From: Icerya purchasi
Taxonomy: Eukaryota > Arthropoda > Insecta > Hemiptera > Monophlebidae
Direction: 5' to 3'
DNA length: 64,000 nucleotides
NCBI GenBank assembly: GCA_039619475.1
Contig: CM077116.1
Location: 23,695,191 to 23,759,190 of the forward strand
Part shown: piece after piece, positions 35,131 through 46,800 of the stretch
How the letters are laid out: each line of letters begins with the position of its first letter
How positions within the stretch are numbered: the stretch's first letter is position 1
Translations under genes and position numbers: made by a program
Notes under the pieces: generated by a model
Database searches by the model: none
The model's input: only the letters and a program-made list of their open reading frames with translations
Told to the model about the DNA's origin: nothing

Positions 35131-35547
35131 ACTTATTAGATTTATTAATTACACAATACATAATTTCATATTTTTACCCAAATGCACTTGTCATGTATTT
35201 TTTTTTTCTACTTCATTATTTCAGCTCCTCAGCATCAAAGACGACTAGCTAACAAACACGTCGCGAACGAATAGTAAAAAGTTTTGAAAGAAGAAACCAG
35301 GAACTTGCTAAATGGTTCTAATAGAACGAATGTAATATTGATAAGACGAAAGTAAGTAATCATTGAAGGCGGTAAAAACTGACTTAATACCACTTCAGAA
35401 CAAAAGGATTAATGACAAAGGAAGCGGCATAGCAAGAAATGTAATGAATGGATTGAGCAAATTTATCGTTTTTTAGAAAACAATGCGCTCCCGTGGGCAA
35501 CTTGATAACTTGGCAGTCGGCCATTTTGGCCTCGCAAGGAGCTGTTA
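35131..35547. other. No recognisable gene; single GCCTCGCAAGG motif
   Basis: AT-rich sequence. GGCCATTTTGGCCTCGCAAG near 35519-35538 resembles AGCCAGTTTAGCCTCGCAAG about 267 bp downstream inside repeat copy B. Confidence 0.5.
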
Positions 35548-35726
35548 ATGTTTCAAGATAGGAAGTTAAAAGTCAAAAAATCATAAAGGTTTTTCTGTTT
35601 TTATTGATTTAGTGGACCAAATTATCCGGTTAAATTTTACTAAAATCTCCTTGTTTATTTACTTAATTATGTTTCATTTTTTATTTTTTAAAAATTTATA
35701 CATACACATACATTTACATTAAATGG

Positions 35727-35781
<55 letters not shown>

Positions 35782-35985
35782 CTCAGCCAGTTTAGCCTCG
35801 CAAGGGGCTGTGCCCCTTGACCCCTCTTGCTTACATTTCTGTATCTTTCTCTTCTATAATTTGTATAAAATTATCAAAATTTACAACGTAATTTTAAATC
35901 GGCCCATACGAACATAATAACATAATCAAAAAAATCATACAAATATAACAAACGTTACATAAAATTGGGACATTTTTTTCTAATG
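35548..35985 (+). repeat. Dispersed ~440-bp repeat, copy B, with (TA)n core
   Basis: This is the opposite-strand partner of 24806-25255. It runs from AAGTTAAAAGTCAAAAAATC through a (TA)n tract (35729-35778) to ATAAAATTGGGACATTTTTT. After the TA core it has a strong 8-bp stem, CAAGGGGC-TGT-GCCCCTTG (35803-35821), degraded in copy A. The 64-codon frame across the TA tract is an artefact. The conserved order of blocks in two distant copies makes this an interspersed repeat rather than chance AT-richness. No terminal inverted repeat or target duplication was found. Confidence 0.75.
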
Positions 35986-36019
35986 GGTGGTAACCTAAGA
36001 ATTACGTCGTATCGTCGGT

Positions 36020-36568
36020 TGTTCGTTCCGAGCATCGTGACACTATGGATCATCGTAACGTGTGTTGTCCAGCCCATGGGGTCCTATCTATTGCCCGATC
36101 GATCATCTTACGCAATGATCCAGCACCAACTATCTTTTTGACTCCATCTATGTATCTTGTTGGGGTTTTCCTCTTTATCGGCGACCCTCTACCATATCAG
36201 TCGAGTCCATCCTGTCGTATAATGTGCGCAAAGAAGGTCGCTATCCGTCTCTGTACAACATGCTGCAACCTGTGCTCCACATTGACTTCTTGTAGTATCG
36301 ACAAGTTATTTCTTTTCGCAGTCCATGGGACCCTTAGCATACGCCTCCAACAGTGCATTTCAAATGTGTTAATGCGCTTAATATCACTCTTCTTTAGGGT
36401 CCAGCATTCGGACGCGTATAGGAATACCGAGTGTATTAATGAGACGTACTTTTGTGCTGATTGTTATATCGTGGCTCTTCCATACTTTTGTTAGCTGTGA
36501 TAATGCCAGCTTTACTATCGCTATTCGGCGTTTAATTTCCTCAATCGCTCCATCATCTTTCGTAATCA

Positions 36569-36569
<1 letters not shown>
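36020..36569 (-). mobile_element. C-terminal part of an endonuclease-RT retrotransposon, minus strand
   Basis: On the minus strand the frame opens with IEEIKRRIAIVKLALSQLTK, then VWKSHDITISTKVRLINTL. After frame changes it continues with ECWTLKKSDIKRINTFEMHC, WRRMLRVPWTAKRNN, RRIATFFAHIIRQDGL, IKRKTPTRYIDGVKKIVGA and a C-terminal AIDRTPWAGQ. This is the thumb and C-terminal region of an RTE-like endonuclease-RT. Motifs are better kept than in 27110-27480, but two stops and frameshifts remain. The catalytic RT and endonuclease parts are missing; upstream the copy is cut by a (TA)n(GA)n microsatellite. Confidence 0.85.

Positions 36570-36606
<37 letters not shown>
36568..36606. repeat. (TA)n(GA)n microsatellite
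   Basis: About ten TA units are followed by about nine GA units. Confidence 0.95.
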
Positions 36607-37348
36607 CATATATGTAAATGTATATTTACAGATAACTTGCATATCCATCTGCAAATTCAATAAAGCACGCATAACGCAGTATCATCACGAACAAATTCGC
36701 GATAAATCATTTAGTCCGGTTAAGTGTATTATTATTACCCTCATTATTAGTCACGCGACAGCCTGCAAATTCATATATAGCATATCGTTTACCGCGGCGA
36801 TAAACATCTACTTACTAATAACCAACATGGTACAATGGTTGTCGAACAACAACGTACAAGACAAAACAACGTTTGGCGAAAATTCGCACCTTATGAATAT
36901 GCATACTGATATACATGCTCGCATTCGTCTACACGTAGGAAAAGGATAGAGAAGTGAAGTACACTTTATTTTGAAAAAGGGATTAACTGAAACTTTTTAG
37001 AATACACACAGAAAGAAATGTCATTTTGTTCATTCCATTATTCTAAGTTTTTCGTTAAAGACAGAAAAAAACTTGCAGTCCTAATTAAGGTATACAATAG
37101 AGACTCTTTTGTCTACACCTATAATCTCCCTGGTTTTAGTATAAAATTTCCGCCGATTTAGTCACGTTGTAATATCGAACAATATGATCTGACTAGTGAC
37201 ACAACAGACCGATTTTGCAAACATCAACTAATTCACTCTATCGTTTCTACACATTAAAATATTAAAAACGCAAAAATAAATAGAAAATAAACAATAAACA
37301 AATATACATACTTTGACCAAATCGTATCCATTTTCTCTGAAAAAATAA

Positions 37349-37349
<1 letters not shown>

Positions 37350-37381
<32 letters not shown>

Positions 37382-37403
37382 GTTGTTATTATTATTGTTA
37401 TTA
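37350..37403. repeat. (ATT)n microsatellite
   Basis: About eighteen trinucleotide units with TTG interruptions near 37381-37397. Confidence 0.95.
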
Positions 37404-38939
37404 ACCTTACAATCTATCTAATATCATTTTCTTAATAAATTTATAGCTGATATAACGTTACAGAAATTCAACAATTCGTGCGGTAAAATCTTAACAATAA
37501 TCTTCCTACTAAACAATCATGTGTACTGTGTAATGGAAATAAACCCTGTCAAATTCAAATTGGTCGTTCATTCTTAATTATTGTATGTCCGTGTTTCGAT
37601 GTTTTCCTTATTAGTCTTTTGTCTTTATTTCAGTTCACTTTATTAACGTCTCCGTTTATTATTATTCATTTTTGCTGCACATGTCCGGCAACCGGATACT
37701 CTGTCAATCTTTTTATTTCCCGTATGAAGTTTTTTTTGTCGTCGTTTAATCGTATTTCTTACTGTATCGTATAAACAAGATTTTACTAATCGAAATAATT
37801 CGTCGGCGCTTTATTTATATACAGTATTCTTCGAAAACTTTTCGAATTCCTCTATACGTTTATACTTTTAATCGTCATAAAAACGAATTAAAATAGAGCA
37901 TTCTCGTCGTGAACTTGTTTTAATTACATTTTATTTTACGTTATTGCAGGTTATGAAAAATATCGGCACACACAGATTATCCGATGTTGTCGAAGCAGTT
38001 CAGAAACGATTTTTAAGTCCGAAGACGACATTTTTTTCGCCAAAAGAACTGAAAAATTATACGCGCATAAAAAAAGGTAAACGAAATAAAAGAATCTACA
38101 GGTATCCCTTCGCTGTATACTACTAAATCAAATTTATGATGGCCCTACGCACTGACATTGAAATTTTTAACTTTGCTTTAAGCATTAAAAACTAAAAATC
38201 TCTTAGTTACGTTTTTTTTCTTCTTCTTTTTACTTAAAACTTTATCGAGTTTAATAAATTATAGAATATTATACTATTTATAAAAAATAATTTTCTTTTA
38301 TTTTCCCTGCGCATTTTAGTTCATCAAGACTTTGAGCCCTTATATTAAAATCATTCAACAGGAGACTAGAACTCCGTAAGCATTGCACGAAGCCTAGAAA
38401 TTATTAAAAAGGTCATATGCCTCTGGAATATCTACAATACCAATATCTGTTGTTAGATATTGTTAACCTTCTCAACTCGGTGTTCAAGATAATTTTAATT
38501 TTTAATTACTTCGGCTTAAAGATAATTTTATTTGTGAAAAGTAAAAAATTTCACCCCTTTAAAAACTCATACAATAAAAGGTGTTTTTGTTCTTGTTTTT
38601 TTTTTTTTTGAAATCTCATGTGTGTTTTTGAACTTAATTCACATAGTAAACACAAAGGAACCATAATTTTATAAATCTGATATAGTTTCAAAGCCACAAG
38701 AAAACGTAACTCTACAGTGTCATTTAATCTGATTTTATTGAAGTGTAGTAAAAAATAAAACATCATGTTTGCCCTGTAGCGAATCAATAAATACCCTATC
38801 CTTAGTGTGTCGTTGCGAATTTTACTCCATTTCTCGATGATTGGATACTTTTTCTCTGTCTTATCTTTTCGTATTTTGTTTAAATTGTACTTGATTTTTT
38901 TTTCTTCCATTTAGAACTTTCTTCCCGAAAAAAACAAAT

Positions 38940-38948
38940 ATATAATAT

Positions 38949-39014
<66 letters not shown>

Positions 39015-39020
39015 ATATAA
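38940..39020. repeat. (TA)n(GTAT)n microsatellite
   Basis: Imperfect TA runs are followed by about six TATG/GTAT units. Confidence 0.95.
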
Positions 39021-39338
39021 ATATATAAAACAAATTCGCGTCGTCAAAGTAACTCTTCACAAACTGAGTCAAGTACTAGGGGAATGCATGATGAAAAACC
39101 TTCAAGAATCCATTTAGAGCAAGTACATTAAATAAGCTTTCTTTTTCCGAGTTACCACAATCAACGATTGATGAAACGCTAGCGCAAAACCAAAACTGGA
39201 AAATTTGTCTACGAAAATTCCGCGCTGCTCAATGAAACGGATATAGTTAGAATCTGGATGATTCGATGAAGGAGTGTTAATATACAAGGTAAAAATGTAC
39301 GAAAAGTTTGTTCGAGGTATAGTAAGAGACATGATGGA

Positions 39339-40310
39339 GTGATTCTACTGCTATTTAATTTTGATCTTAACACGTATGTTTATAAGAATCAAGCAAAAGC
39401 GGAATTGTTAGCCGAGTATTACTCGAATATTCATAAAACGAGCACGCGTCTCGCGTCTACATATCAAAATAATTTAGTTACTAATACAGTAAAACACGTG
39501 CATGTTCTTCTATTTCCCATTCCGAGTTTTTTCCTGCCTCGCCTGCTGAAATATTAATGTACCTCAAGAAATCTAAAGCAATTCAGTCTACTTTTCCGAT
39601 CTCCCTAAGTTGCAACACCCGAGTATGGCTTTATATGCTGAAGATACGGCTATGTATATTGTAGATCAAATAAAAACGTCTACTATTTATAATCGTCTGT
39701 AACTGCACAGTCCCCGGGTTTTAAAATTTTCAGAAAAATGAAAAATCGAAATTAATCCAACTAAAACAGAAGCTTTATTCTTTTTACTCGTAGATACCCC
39801 ATCCCCCTAAGGTAACTGAATATTAAAGGCACCAGGACTAGCTGATCATGTTTGATATCTAGGTGTAGTTCTAGATAAGAGATAATCTTTTAAGAAACAC
39901 TTAAAATACGTTGAAGCAAAAACAAATAGAGCTACTGCAGCCTTATGCCCAATTATTAATCGAACATCTTACTTAAACATTACAAACAAGCTTATTATCT
40001 ATAAAAGCATTATTAGACCAATATTGGCTTATCCAGCTCCAGTTTGGTGCTCGATTTCAAACTCTGATTTTAATTAATTTAAATTACTACCAAATAGGTG
40101 TTGTCGGTGTATTTTAAACGTTCCCCACTGGACTAAAATTGATAAAATGCATAGTTAGTTATAGTTACCGTATGTAAAAGATTTTATAATTAACACAGCA
40201 AAAAAATTTTTCATCGCTGTTCCTACCATAACAATATATGCTTTTCAGGAATATAGGCGATTACAATTCCGAGCAGCTAGGCTGGATGTACATTAAATAT
40301 GAGCATCGTA
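39339..40310 (+). mobile_element. Jockey-clade fragment with the core of RT deleted
   Basis: The 5' part reads NQAKAELLAEYYSNIHKTST and then TNTVKHVHV, the Jockey region just before RT. The sequence then jumps to MALYAEDTAMYIVDQ (39620-39670), where the RT aspartate pair is changed to ED. It continues with a YLGVVLDKR-like block (about 39860), KTNRATAALCPIINRTSYLN (39925-39985) and IRPILAYPAPVWCSIS (40010-40060). RT motifs A and B, about 200 residues, are missing between the blocks. Stops and frameshifts are common. The sequence differs from the 52-56 kb Jockey family, so at least two Jockey families are present. Confidence 0.75.
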
Positions 40311-40555
40311 GGATTAAACATAATTTAGTTAGTCAGTGATACCGTTAAACTATTAAGTAATGTTTTTAATGGTATAAATTGACTACAATTTTGATTATTT
40401 TGGTTTTTTTTGTTACACTTTTTGCCCTTTGTTTTTTGTATAGTATTAATATTTTCGTTAACAATTTGTAAGCGTTCTACTTTTTTTTATCACTAACGTA
40501 ACGCGGTTAAGTCTCTTTCAAGCTAGTACGCATTTTATTTTTATATATACTGTGA

Positions 40556-40788
40556 AACTCTGTACTTCTGCGGAACGCTCTTCCCTTTATCTATTCCTTT
40601 TAAAGTCTATGCTTTCTGCTCCCTACTGTGCTTCCTATATCCTGTCCATTCTGTCTCAGTCTGTTGTTCCTGCCATTGGTTCCTTTATTTCTGCCATTTC
40701 CGATTGAATTAAGTTTTAATTAGTTAACTCTTTTTCCTATTGTTTCTGGGCAAGGTCCCTGGTTGACGAGCCCAAAAAAAAAAAAAAA
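40556..40788 (+). mobile_element. I-like retrotransposon 3' terminus
   Basis: The frame reads CTSAERSSLYLFLLKSMLSA, PYCASYILSILSQSVVPAIG and SFISAISD, then TGA. It aligns with the last 50 residues of the 33-kb copy, where the stop lies four codons later. The 3' UTR ends GGTTGACGAGCCC and a 15-nt A tract, as in 285-452. These two copies share a closer 3' end with each other than with the 34-kb copy (GGCCAAGCCC), suggesting two subfamilies. Confidence 0.85.
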
Positions 40789-41839
40789 CTGTACTTAGCT
40801 AAATATACGTTTTGTTCTGTTCTGTATATTGACGTCCAAAACTGACTTGAATACTTTTTTTTTTGTTTTTATTTTTTGGGAGGGGACTCGTCAACTTTAG
40901 ACAACCAATACCTTAACGGATATTAAAACCGTGGATAATCAGTGTACGTTTTACAGGTAAACCTACAAATCCGATTATTATAATATATGCTGAATAAAAT
41001 GGAAATAAATGAACAACTTAAACAATATTTTCAAACAACAAACGCGACAAACGACGATGTTATAATTACGGAGTTGACAATTTTAAACCTAATAAATAAA
41101 TAGAATGCAAGAGGAGCCAGCGTCCCATCGACTTTTCTAAGTACGAAAAATTTTTACATAGCTAAAATGCCGAAAATACACATTAAAAAACCTGGGCAAC
41201 TACAAACATTGTCAAACTAATTCAAAAAAAGAATAAAGTTTTATACCAGTTAGGCAAGAACGGCACAGCCTACCTACGGAAGCATACTTTCGATCATTCA
41301 CTCTTGTAATTACGAAATCAACGGCCAAAGTTAACAATATAAACCAAATTTACAAAAGAAGGATAATATTGTAGTATTAAAACATGAATAGGTTAAAAAC
41401 ACATATTGTTTCAGAGTAATATAATACAGCGAACCATATCTTCGAATACTTAATAACAATGCAGTTTTAAAATCATACTGCGACGAAGATGAACGCGTGC
41501 CATAACGGATTGCGCAAAGATTAATTTGGAAATGGATATTCTTGTGAAAACAGCTATTTTAGGTTATAGAGAAAAAAAAAAAAAAAAAAAAAAAAAAACT
41601 GAGAAGACTAGGAAAGAGGAAAAGCTGATTGCAAGTCATAAACGATCAATAGATAACAAAACAAATGAAAAAACTGATAATCGAGAGCGCTGAAAACAAC
41701 AATCAAAAAACAACGCAATGATAATAAAAAAAAAAATTATTCGAAAAATGATAATACCGATTAAGGCGCAAAAACAAAGAAAAAACTACGTACAATCAAA
41801 AACTGATAGAATTTTTTTTGACGCACACACACACACACG

Positions 41840-41874
<35 letters not shown>

Positions 41875-42207
41875 GACAACGCAATTCTTAGCCCAACCCC
41901 ATCACTTTTCCCCCCAAAACGTAAATATCGACAAAATGAATTGCTACGAAATGACAACGTTTCTGTCACGAAAATTTGTCACAAAATTTATATCACGAAA
42001 ATTTATTTTCTGTCGCAAAAATTTGTCCCAAAATAGGACATTAATTTAAGATTTATTTATTTTTATCACGCAATCAAAAAGAATGACATTGCCAATGTTC
42101 TTCATTCTACGCGAAGTGCAGAAGTAATAGAGGTGAGGTCCGCAGTGTCCCTAGGCGACGCCGAGAGACAGAGCCCCTTTCGAGACACGAAGGGCCCTAG
42201 TTGTATA
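40789..42207. other. No recognisable gene; short repeats
   Basis: Near 40860-40900 the minus strand has GTTGACGAGTCCCCTCCC, a possible remnant of the I-like 3' end in the opposite orientation. There is a 27-nt A tract at 41572-41598 and a (CA)n(TA)n tract at 41820-41868. At 41970-42035 two imperfect ~45-bp units contain TGTC-C-AAAATTTGTC-CAAAAT. No coding homology was found. Confidence 0.5.
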
Positions 42208-43197
42208 TCTATATATATATATATATATAATTCTTCTGTGCGTGTGTATGTGACTGAACTGCTCCTAAACGGCTGGACCGATTTGGATGAAATTTTTTGT
42301 GTGTGTTCAAGTGGATTCGAGAATGATTTAGATTCACAATTCGGTCCACTACAAAATGTTTTTACGAATCTATGAAGAAAATTAATTTTTTTTTGCCGTT
42401 TTTGGTCCAAAAGGAGGGTTTAAATAATTTTTTATCCGTAATTTTTGAATTTCCATAAAGGGCTCCTGTGTTTTGTTTTATATTTTGAATTTCGTTTTTA
42501 AAGAGTTATCTGGTGACGAATTACAATTTTTTAAGGGTATTTTTGAGGTCGTTCTAAATTCCATATTATATATTCTAGACGGTTTTTTGTCGCCCAGGAT
42601 AATCGCTCAGTTTAAAATTGTAAATTGTCACAGATAGAAGTTTAATTGTAATTTATGATCCAATTGCGATAAGTCAAACCATTTCCGAACTATTGTAGAA
42701 ATAAATATTTTTGTCGTTTCTGAACTATCTTATTGGGATTTCGTATTTTATAGTGTGTGCGGAATCTTAAAAATCGATATAAATTTACTTTAAGAAATTA
42801 GAGATCATTAGAAACACGTTTTTTCGTGTATAGCCCATCATCAGCTAACTGCATAGAGTACACACTTTATTAAAAAGTATATAAATTGAGTGTGTGCTCT
42901 GTGTTGTTAGCTAATAATATAGCCCGAAAAAACATGTTTCCAACGTGATTTACTTAAAATTTTTAATATAAATTTATACTGATTTTGGTTAAGGTGAATA
43001 ATGTCTTGCTGCCACGTGAATGACATTCATTTCAATGAAATTAAAATATTTGTCTTTTTGGTTTTTGCACATTTATTGAACTTAATTCATTTTGAGTATT
43101 AATTTTTTCTTAATAAAAAACTAAATTTAATTCAGCTAATAAGTTAACACAAAATCTGTTGTTTCTGTGGCGGTACGAAGTTCGCTGGGTTAGCTAG
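42208..43197 (+). mobile_element. Nonautonomous Helitron, 990 bp
   Basis: The element starts with TCTATATATATAT (42208) and ends GGGTTAGCTAG (43197). It is flanked by A on the left and T on the right, which matches the Helitron rule: 5' TC, 3' CTRR, insertion between A and T without duplication. Just inside the 3' end CGAAGTTCG can form the expected short hairpin (GGCGGTACGAAGTTCGCTGG context). The first 100 bp (CTCCTAAACGGCTGGACCGA) has the look of insect Helitron 5' ends. There is no Rep/helicase gene, so it would depend on an autonomous relative. Its interior (42490-42735, reversed) is shared with the tandem-repeat elements at 3491 and 57372, and a hairpin of about 190 bp lies at 42785-42975. 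Confidence 0.85.
42785..42975. repeat. Inverted repeat inside the Helitron
   Basis: The left arm has CACGTTTTTTCGTGTATAG and TAGAGTACACACTTTAT. The right arm has ATTGAGTGTGTGCTCT, TTAGCTAATAATATAGCCC and GAAAAAACATGTTTCC, their imperfect reverse complements. The loop is about 15 bp near 42877. This could be a small MITE nested in the Helitron or a structural part of it. Outer limits near 42785 and 42975 are approximate. Confidence 0.7.
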
Positions 43198-43429
43198 TGT
43201 ATATATATATATATAATATGAAAATATATGTATTCTACATAAACAAATAAATAATAAATTTATTAACTTTAATTCAAAATCGCAATAAATATATCAAAAA
43301 TTCACCGATAAACATACATTATAATAATATATTAAGCCATCTCAGGCACCGTAAAACAGATCTAAGAGTATATGAATATCGACTAAAAGATAACTGAAAT
43401 CGTTCTGGTAAAATAATATTCGTTAAAAA

Positions 43430-43850
43430 GAATTAACAAAAAACCGTGGATCACAAAAGAAATTTGACGTATAAAGTAAACGAAAAAAATAAACTTGACG
43501 CACGGAAGCATAACAATTTAATTATCGATCTGTAAAGAATAAAATCAATACCCAGAAGATACAAGGATAGACGCCAAGAATTCGAACCTAGAAAATCATG
43601 AGAAATAAATAAATAACCAAGAAGTCCAAATGTTTTGGTACAAAACTAATTCGAGATAATCAAAGGAAATTAATAGCTCAAAAAATAAATCAAACAATTT
43701 AGAAAAAATGTGATACAAGATTAATGAATGACAAAAACAAAAAATTTGAAGAGAATATTAATAGGAACTCTCGAAAACATTATCAAAACAATAAAAAGAA
43801 ATAAATCATCAGGCACTGACAATATTATTGATTATTGTGGTTGTGTTAAT
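43430..43850 (+). mobile_element. Degraded endonuclease-RT linker and RT start of a non-LTR element
   Basis: KKPWITKEI is encoded at 43440-43466, matching the 'kPWIT.eI...I.rKn.L' sequence that precedes RT in many non-LTR elements. About 300 bp later, in another frame, LENIIKTIKRNKSSGTDNII is encoded near 43770-43832. This corresponds to the RT entry box ('i..lK.nKSsG.DgI'). Everything between is stop-ridden. Clade is not determinable. An A tract with a few G residues follows at 43904-43917. Confidence 0.55.
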
Positions 43851-46800
43851 TATTGTTAACTGTGAACGAGGCATAAAATTTAAAAGATTAGTTGTTAAAC
43901 CAAAAAAAAAAAAAAGAAGAATACTATAAGACAATACAATTTATTTCATACAGCATGCATCAAAAAGATTGTCATATATAATTTAAAATTTAGGTTTTAA
44001 ACTCAGTTCGAATTTGTTACAAAAACAAATCAAATAATGCTATTGTTTCATTAAAATATCTCGCCCACTAATTGGCCGGAATTTAAGCGTATAGGCCAAA
44101 TGGTTTTACACCGGGCCAGAAAAAAAAAAGAAAAAAAAAGCATATAGTAAATTGAAAAAAAAAACTTTTGAAAAACTAATTTTTTCCCTGAGTATGAAAA
44201 TTTGCCGACAAAATATAGAGGAAGTTGTTTACAGTTTCAGGACAATTCAACATATTCGCCGAATACATTTTAAATTTAACTATATAAAAAACAAGCCCAA
44301 TATAAAGGCTACCAAGCTTTACCATTCCGTTTGTGATTGATTCGATGCTAGCTGCGGGACATCAGCAAAATTGGAAGAAAATTAAAATCGCTTAAAAACA
44401 AAATTATGCAATACGAAAAAAATGCCGAAACCATTACATCATGAAAGCCTCGATAAACGGATAAAATACACAACTGGTATCTTATCCTAAAAATACCTTA
44501 GACAGATTATAAATCTTTACTGCGAGACTGAAATCCAAACGAAGCTGCCATTTAGCGGAAGTGCCTCCTCTTAGTTTAGACAAACAAATCGTTAACAGAT
44601 TAATAAAACTTGAAATCAGCCACACTTGAAAAAATTGAAAGCCTTCGAAATTTAGGGTTGACGTGTAGGTTTGGCATATCTTTACCGAACCTTAATGGAT
44701 AATATAATCGAGAGTAAAACAACGGGAAAAGCGTCGAGATCGTGGAAAATATTTATAAGAAATTTTCAAAGTCCTGACGGATCAAACCAATAACAAAAAC
44801 AAATAGAATACTTTAAAAATTGGATAGGACGAATAAAAATAACTTATAATATTTAAAAAGAAAAAAAAAAATTAATGAAAATACAAACTTCAGCTTAAGA
44901 CATTCAGCGCATAAAACTTAAAGCTCTGTCGCAAAAAAAAAAAAATCGTTTCTTCGAAATAGCCGCGCTAAAATTTATCGAAAAAATAAAAAATTACCCT
45001 GAATAGAGAACACTACACAGTTCTACATTTCCTATATCAAACGATGATCGGTCAAACTACGACACTATTAAAATATTACATGCCAAAGGAAGATTTTCAA
45101 GACAATTACGTCACCGTACAGAAAGAATCAGTTTCACGAATTACTAAGTCCCATTAGAAACGTTTAGAAATCTAGAAATATGTCCGTCAAATCGAACAAT
45201 ACCCTACACGAAAGGCCTTGAATTATGCGGCGTTGGTTTAACTGTATGCGAAATCGACACCACTCACAAATCACATTAAAGGTGCACACTATATTGATTA
45301 AGAACGTCTACGTTTATTGTAGGAAAATTAATATCGTGACTAGCCAACAAATTTCCCTCCGCTTGATTAGTTCTTAAGTGTCGCTTCGGCGAACTGTTTG
45401 AAAATCATTGAATTCGAAAAGTTCAGAAAAATCATCTGAAAGATGAATAGGCGAAATTATTTGTTGTGTGCAAAAATATCTTCTGTGCCAGTCTTTTTAA
45501 GGAAGAAATAAAACTTTCATCGGCAACACAGTTAATCTGTTTTGTTAAGCTGTATATAATATAAACGTTGCTGGATCGCGAGAAATCGCTTGAATTGAAA
45601 CAATCAAAGTCGGTTATCATAATCGCGTCGAAATTAAAATCGTTAGTTACATTGGACGCTTTTAAGTCTGCGGCTGTATCGCGTTAATGTATGCATCTGT
45701 CTGTGTACCTGCTCACAATCAAATCCCGCATTTCAAATCGTCTCACACATTCGACGACTCATTTTACGAATTATCAATCAAATGTCGACATTTTGCGTTC
45801 AAGTCTATCGTATTCATTTCAAAAGGTCGACTCATCGTTTATTAAATCGCATGCGAGACCTGTCCAGATATAATCAGGAATAATCTATCGAATTCATGAG
45901 CACGCCCGCCGAAAGTCGTGAAAACCGTTTTTGGAAGAAAGGTTTTTAACGTTTTTTTCCCCTCTATATTCTAAAGTGGGAATCAATTAAAAAAAAACAG
46001 GATGAAGAAGACAAGCAGCTAATGCAACGGATGAAAAATAAAATAAAAATCATAATCGCGTATGTTAAAAATAAGTGTTTTAATTCAGATTTGCTTTAAT
46101 TTTTTTTTTTTTACATCCGCTTACGTCAGGAAAAGAAAAAAAACTGTTTTTACCATTGCAGGATAAATGATTTAAGATGCTTATCACAAAAAAAAAAAAA
46201 AAAAAAAAAAATGGACGCTTTGTAACAGGCACTCCCCTCTCATCGCGTTAAATATTTTACGAACCTATCCAAGTATTTCCTAAACAGTTTTTTCCGCCGA
46301 ATCAGATCGAAAAATAGAGTTAATATGTTTTTAACTCTATCCGTTTAAAAGCAAAGTGAATAATAAAATTAATATTATCAGACGAAATAAAGAAAAAAAA
46401 AAAAAAAGAAAAAAATTGTTAAGCCGTATAAATAATTAATTATGAAATTGTTACTGTAAGGCGTTAGAACAAGCAAGAAACAAAAGATGAAGTACATATT
46501 CTGCTGACCGCAGTTAAAAAACGAATATTATTTTCAAATAATCATTAATACGATATTCGGCACACCTCCTACTGAGAGGCTCGTTAGCCTTCTTACACCC
46601 AAAGTCATTTAAGAACAGAAAAATCGTTAAACTTCGTGCTCAAAGGTAATTCACAAAGAGAGGTGCGTCATTTTATAACCTGCAATCATTTTCCACAAAT
46701 AGATACGCTTACTTAATGAACCGGTTTTATTTGCCGCCAATCCGCAAGCAACCGAGCATACGAAAATTAATTAAACCGGCGGTAGCATAAAATTTGCATG

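Larger units (their letters stand above)
36607..39338. other. No recognisable gene; two microsatellites
   Basis: AT-rich sequence with an (ATT)n tract at 37350-37403 and a (TA)n(TATG)n tract at 38940-39020. The frame at 37944-38126 lies after a TTATTGCAG that resembles a splice acceptor, but I see no domain in it. Confidence 0.5.

Noticed and set aside
37944..38126. Possible host exon after a TTATTGCAG acceptor-like site
   Set aside because: No domain, no credible donor-linked partner exon, and acceptor-like strings are common in AT-rich DNA.
40856..40915. Minus-strand GTTGACGAGTCCCC as another I-like 3' end
   Set aside because: Only about 20 bp resemble the terminus and no coding end precedes it; noted within the surrounding stretch rather than called as a copy.
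43560..43600. GATTCGAACC-like box considered as part of a tRNA gene
   Set aside because: No acceptor, D or anticodon stem of the right spacing could be drawn. No tRNA was found elsewhere either.
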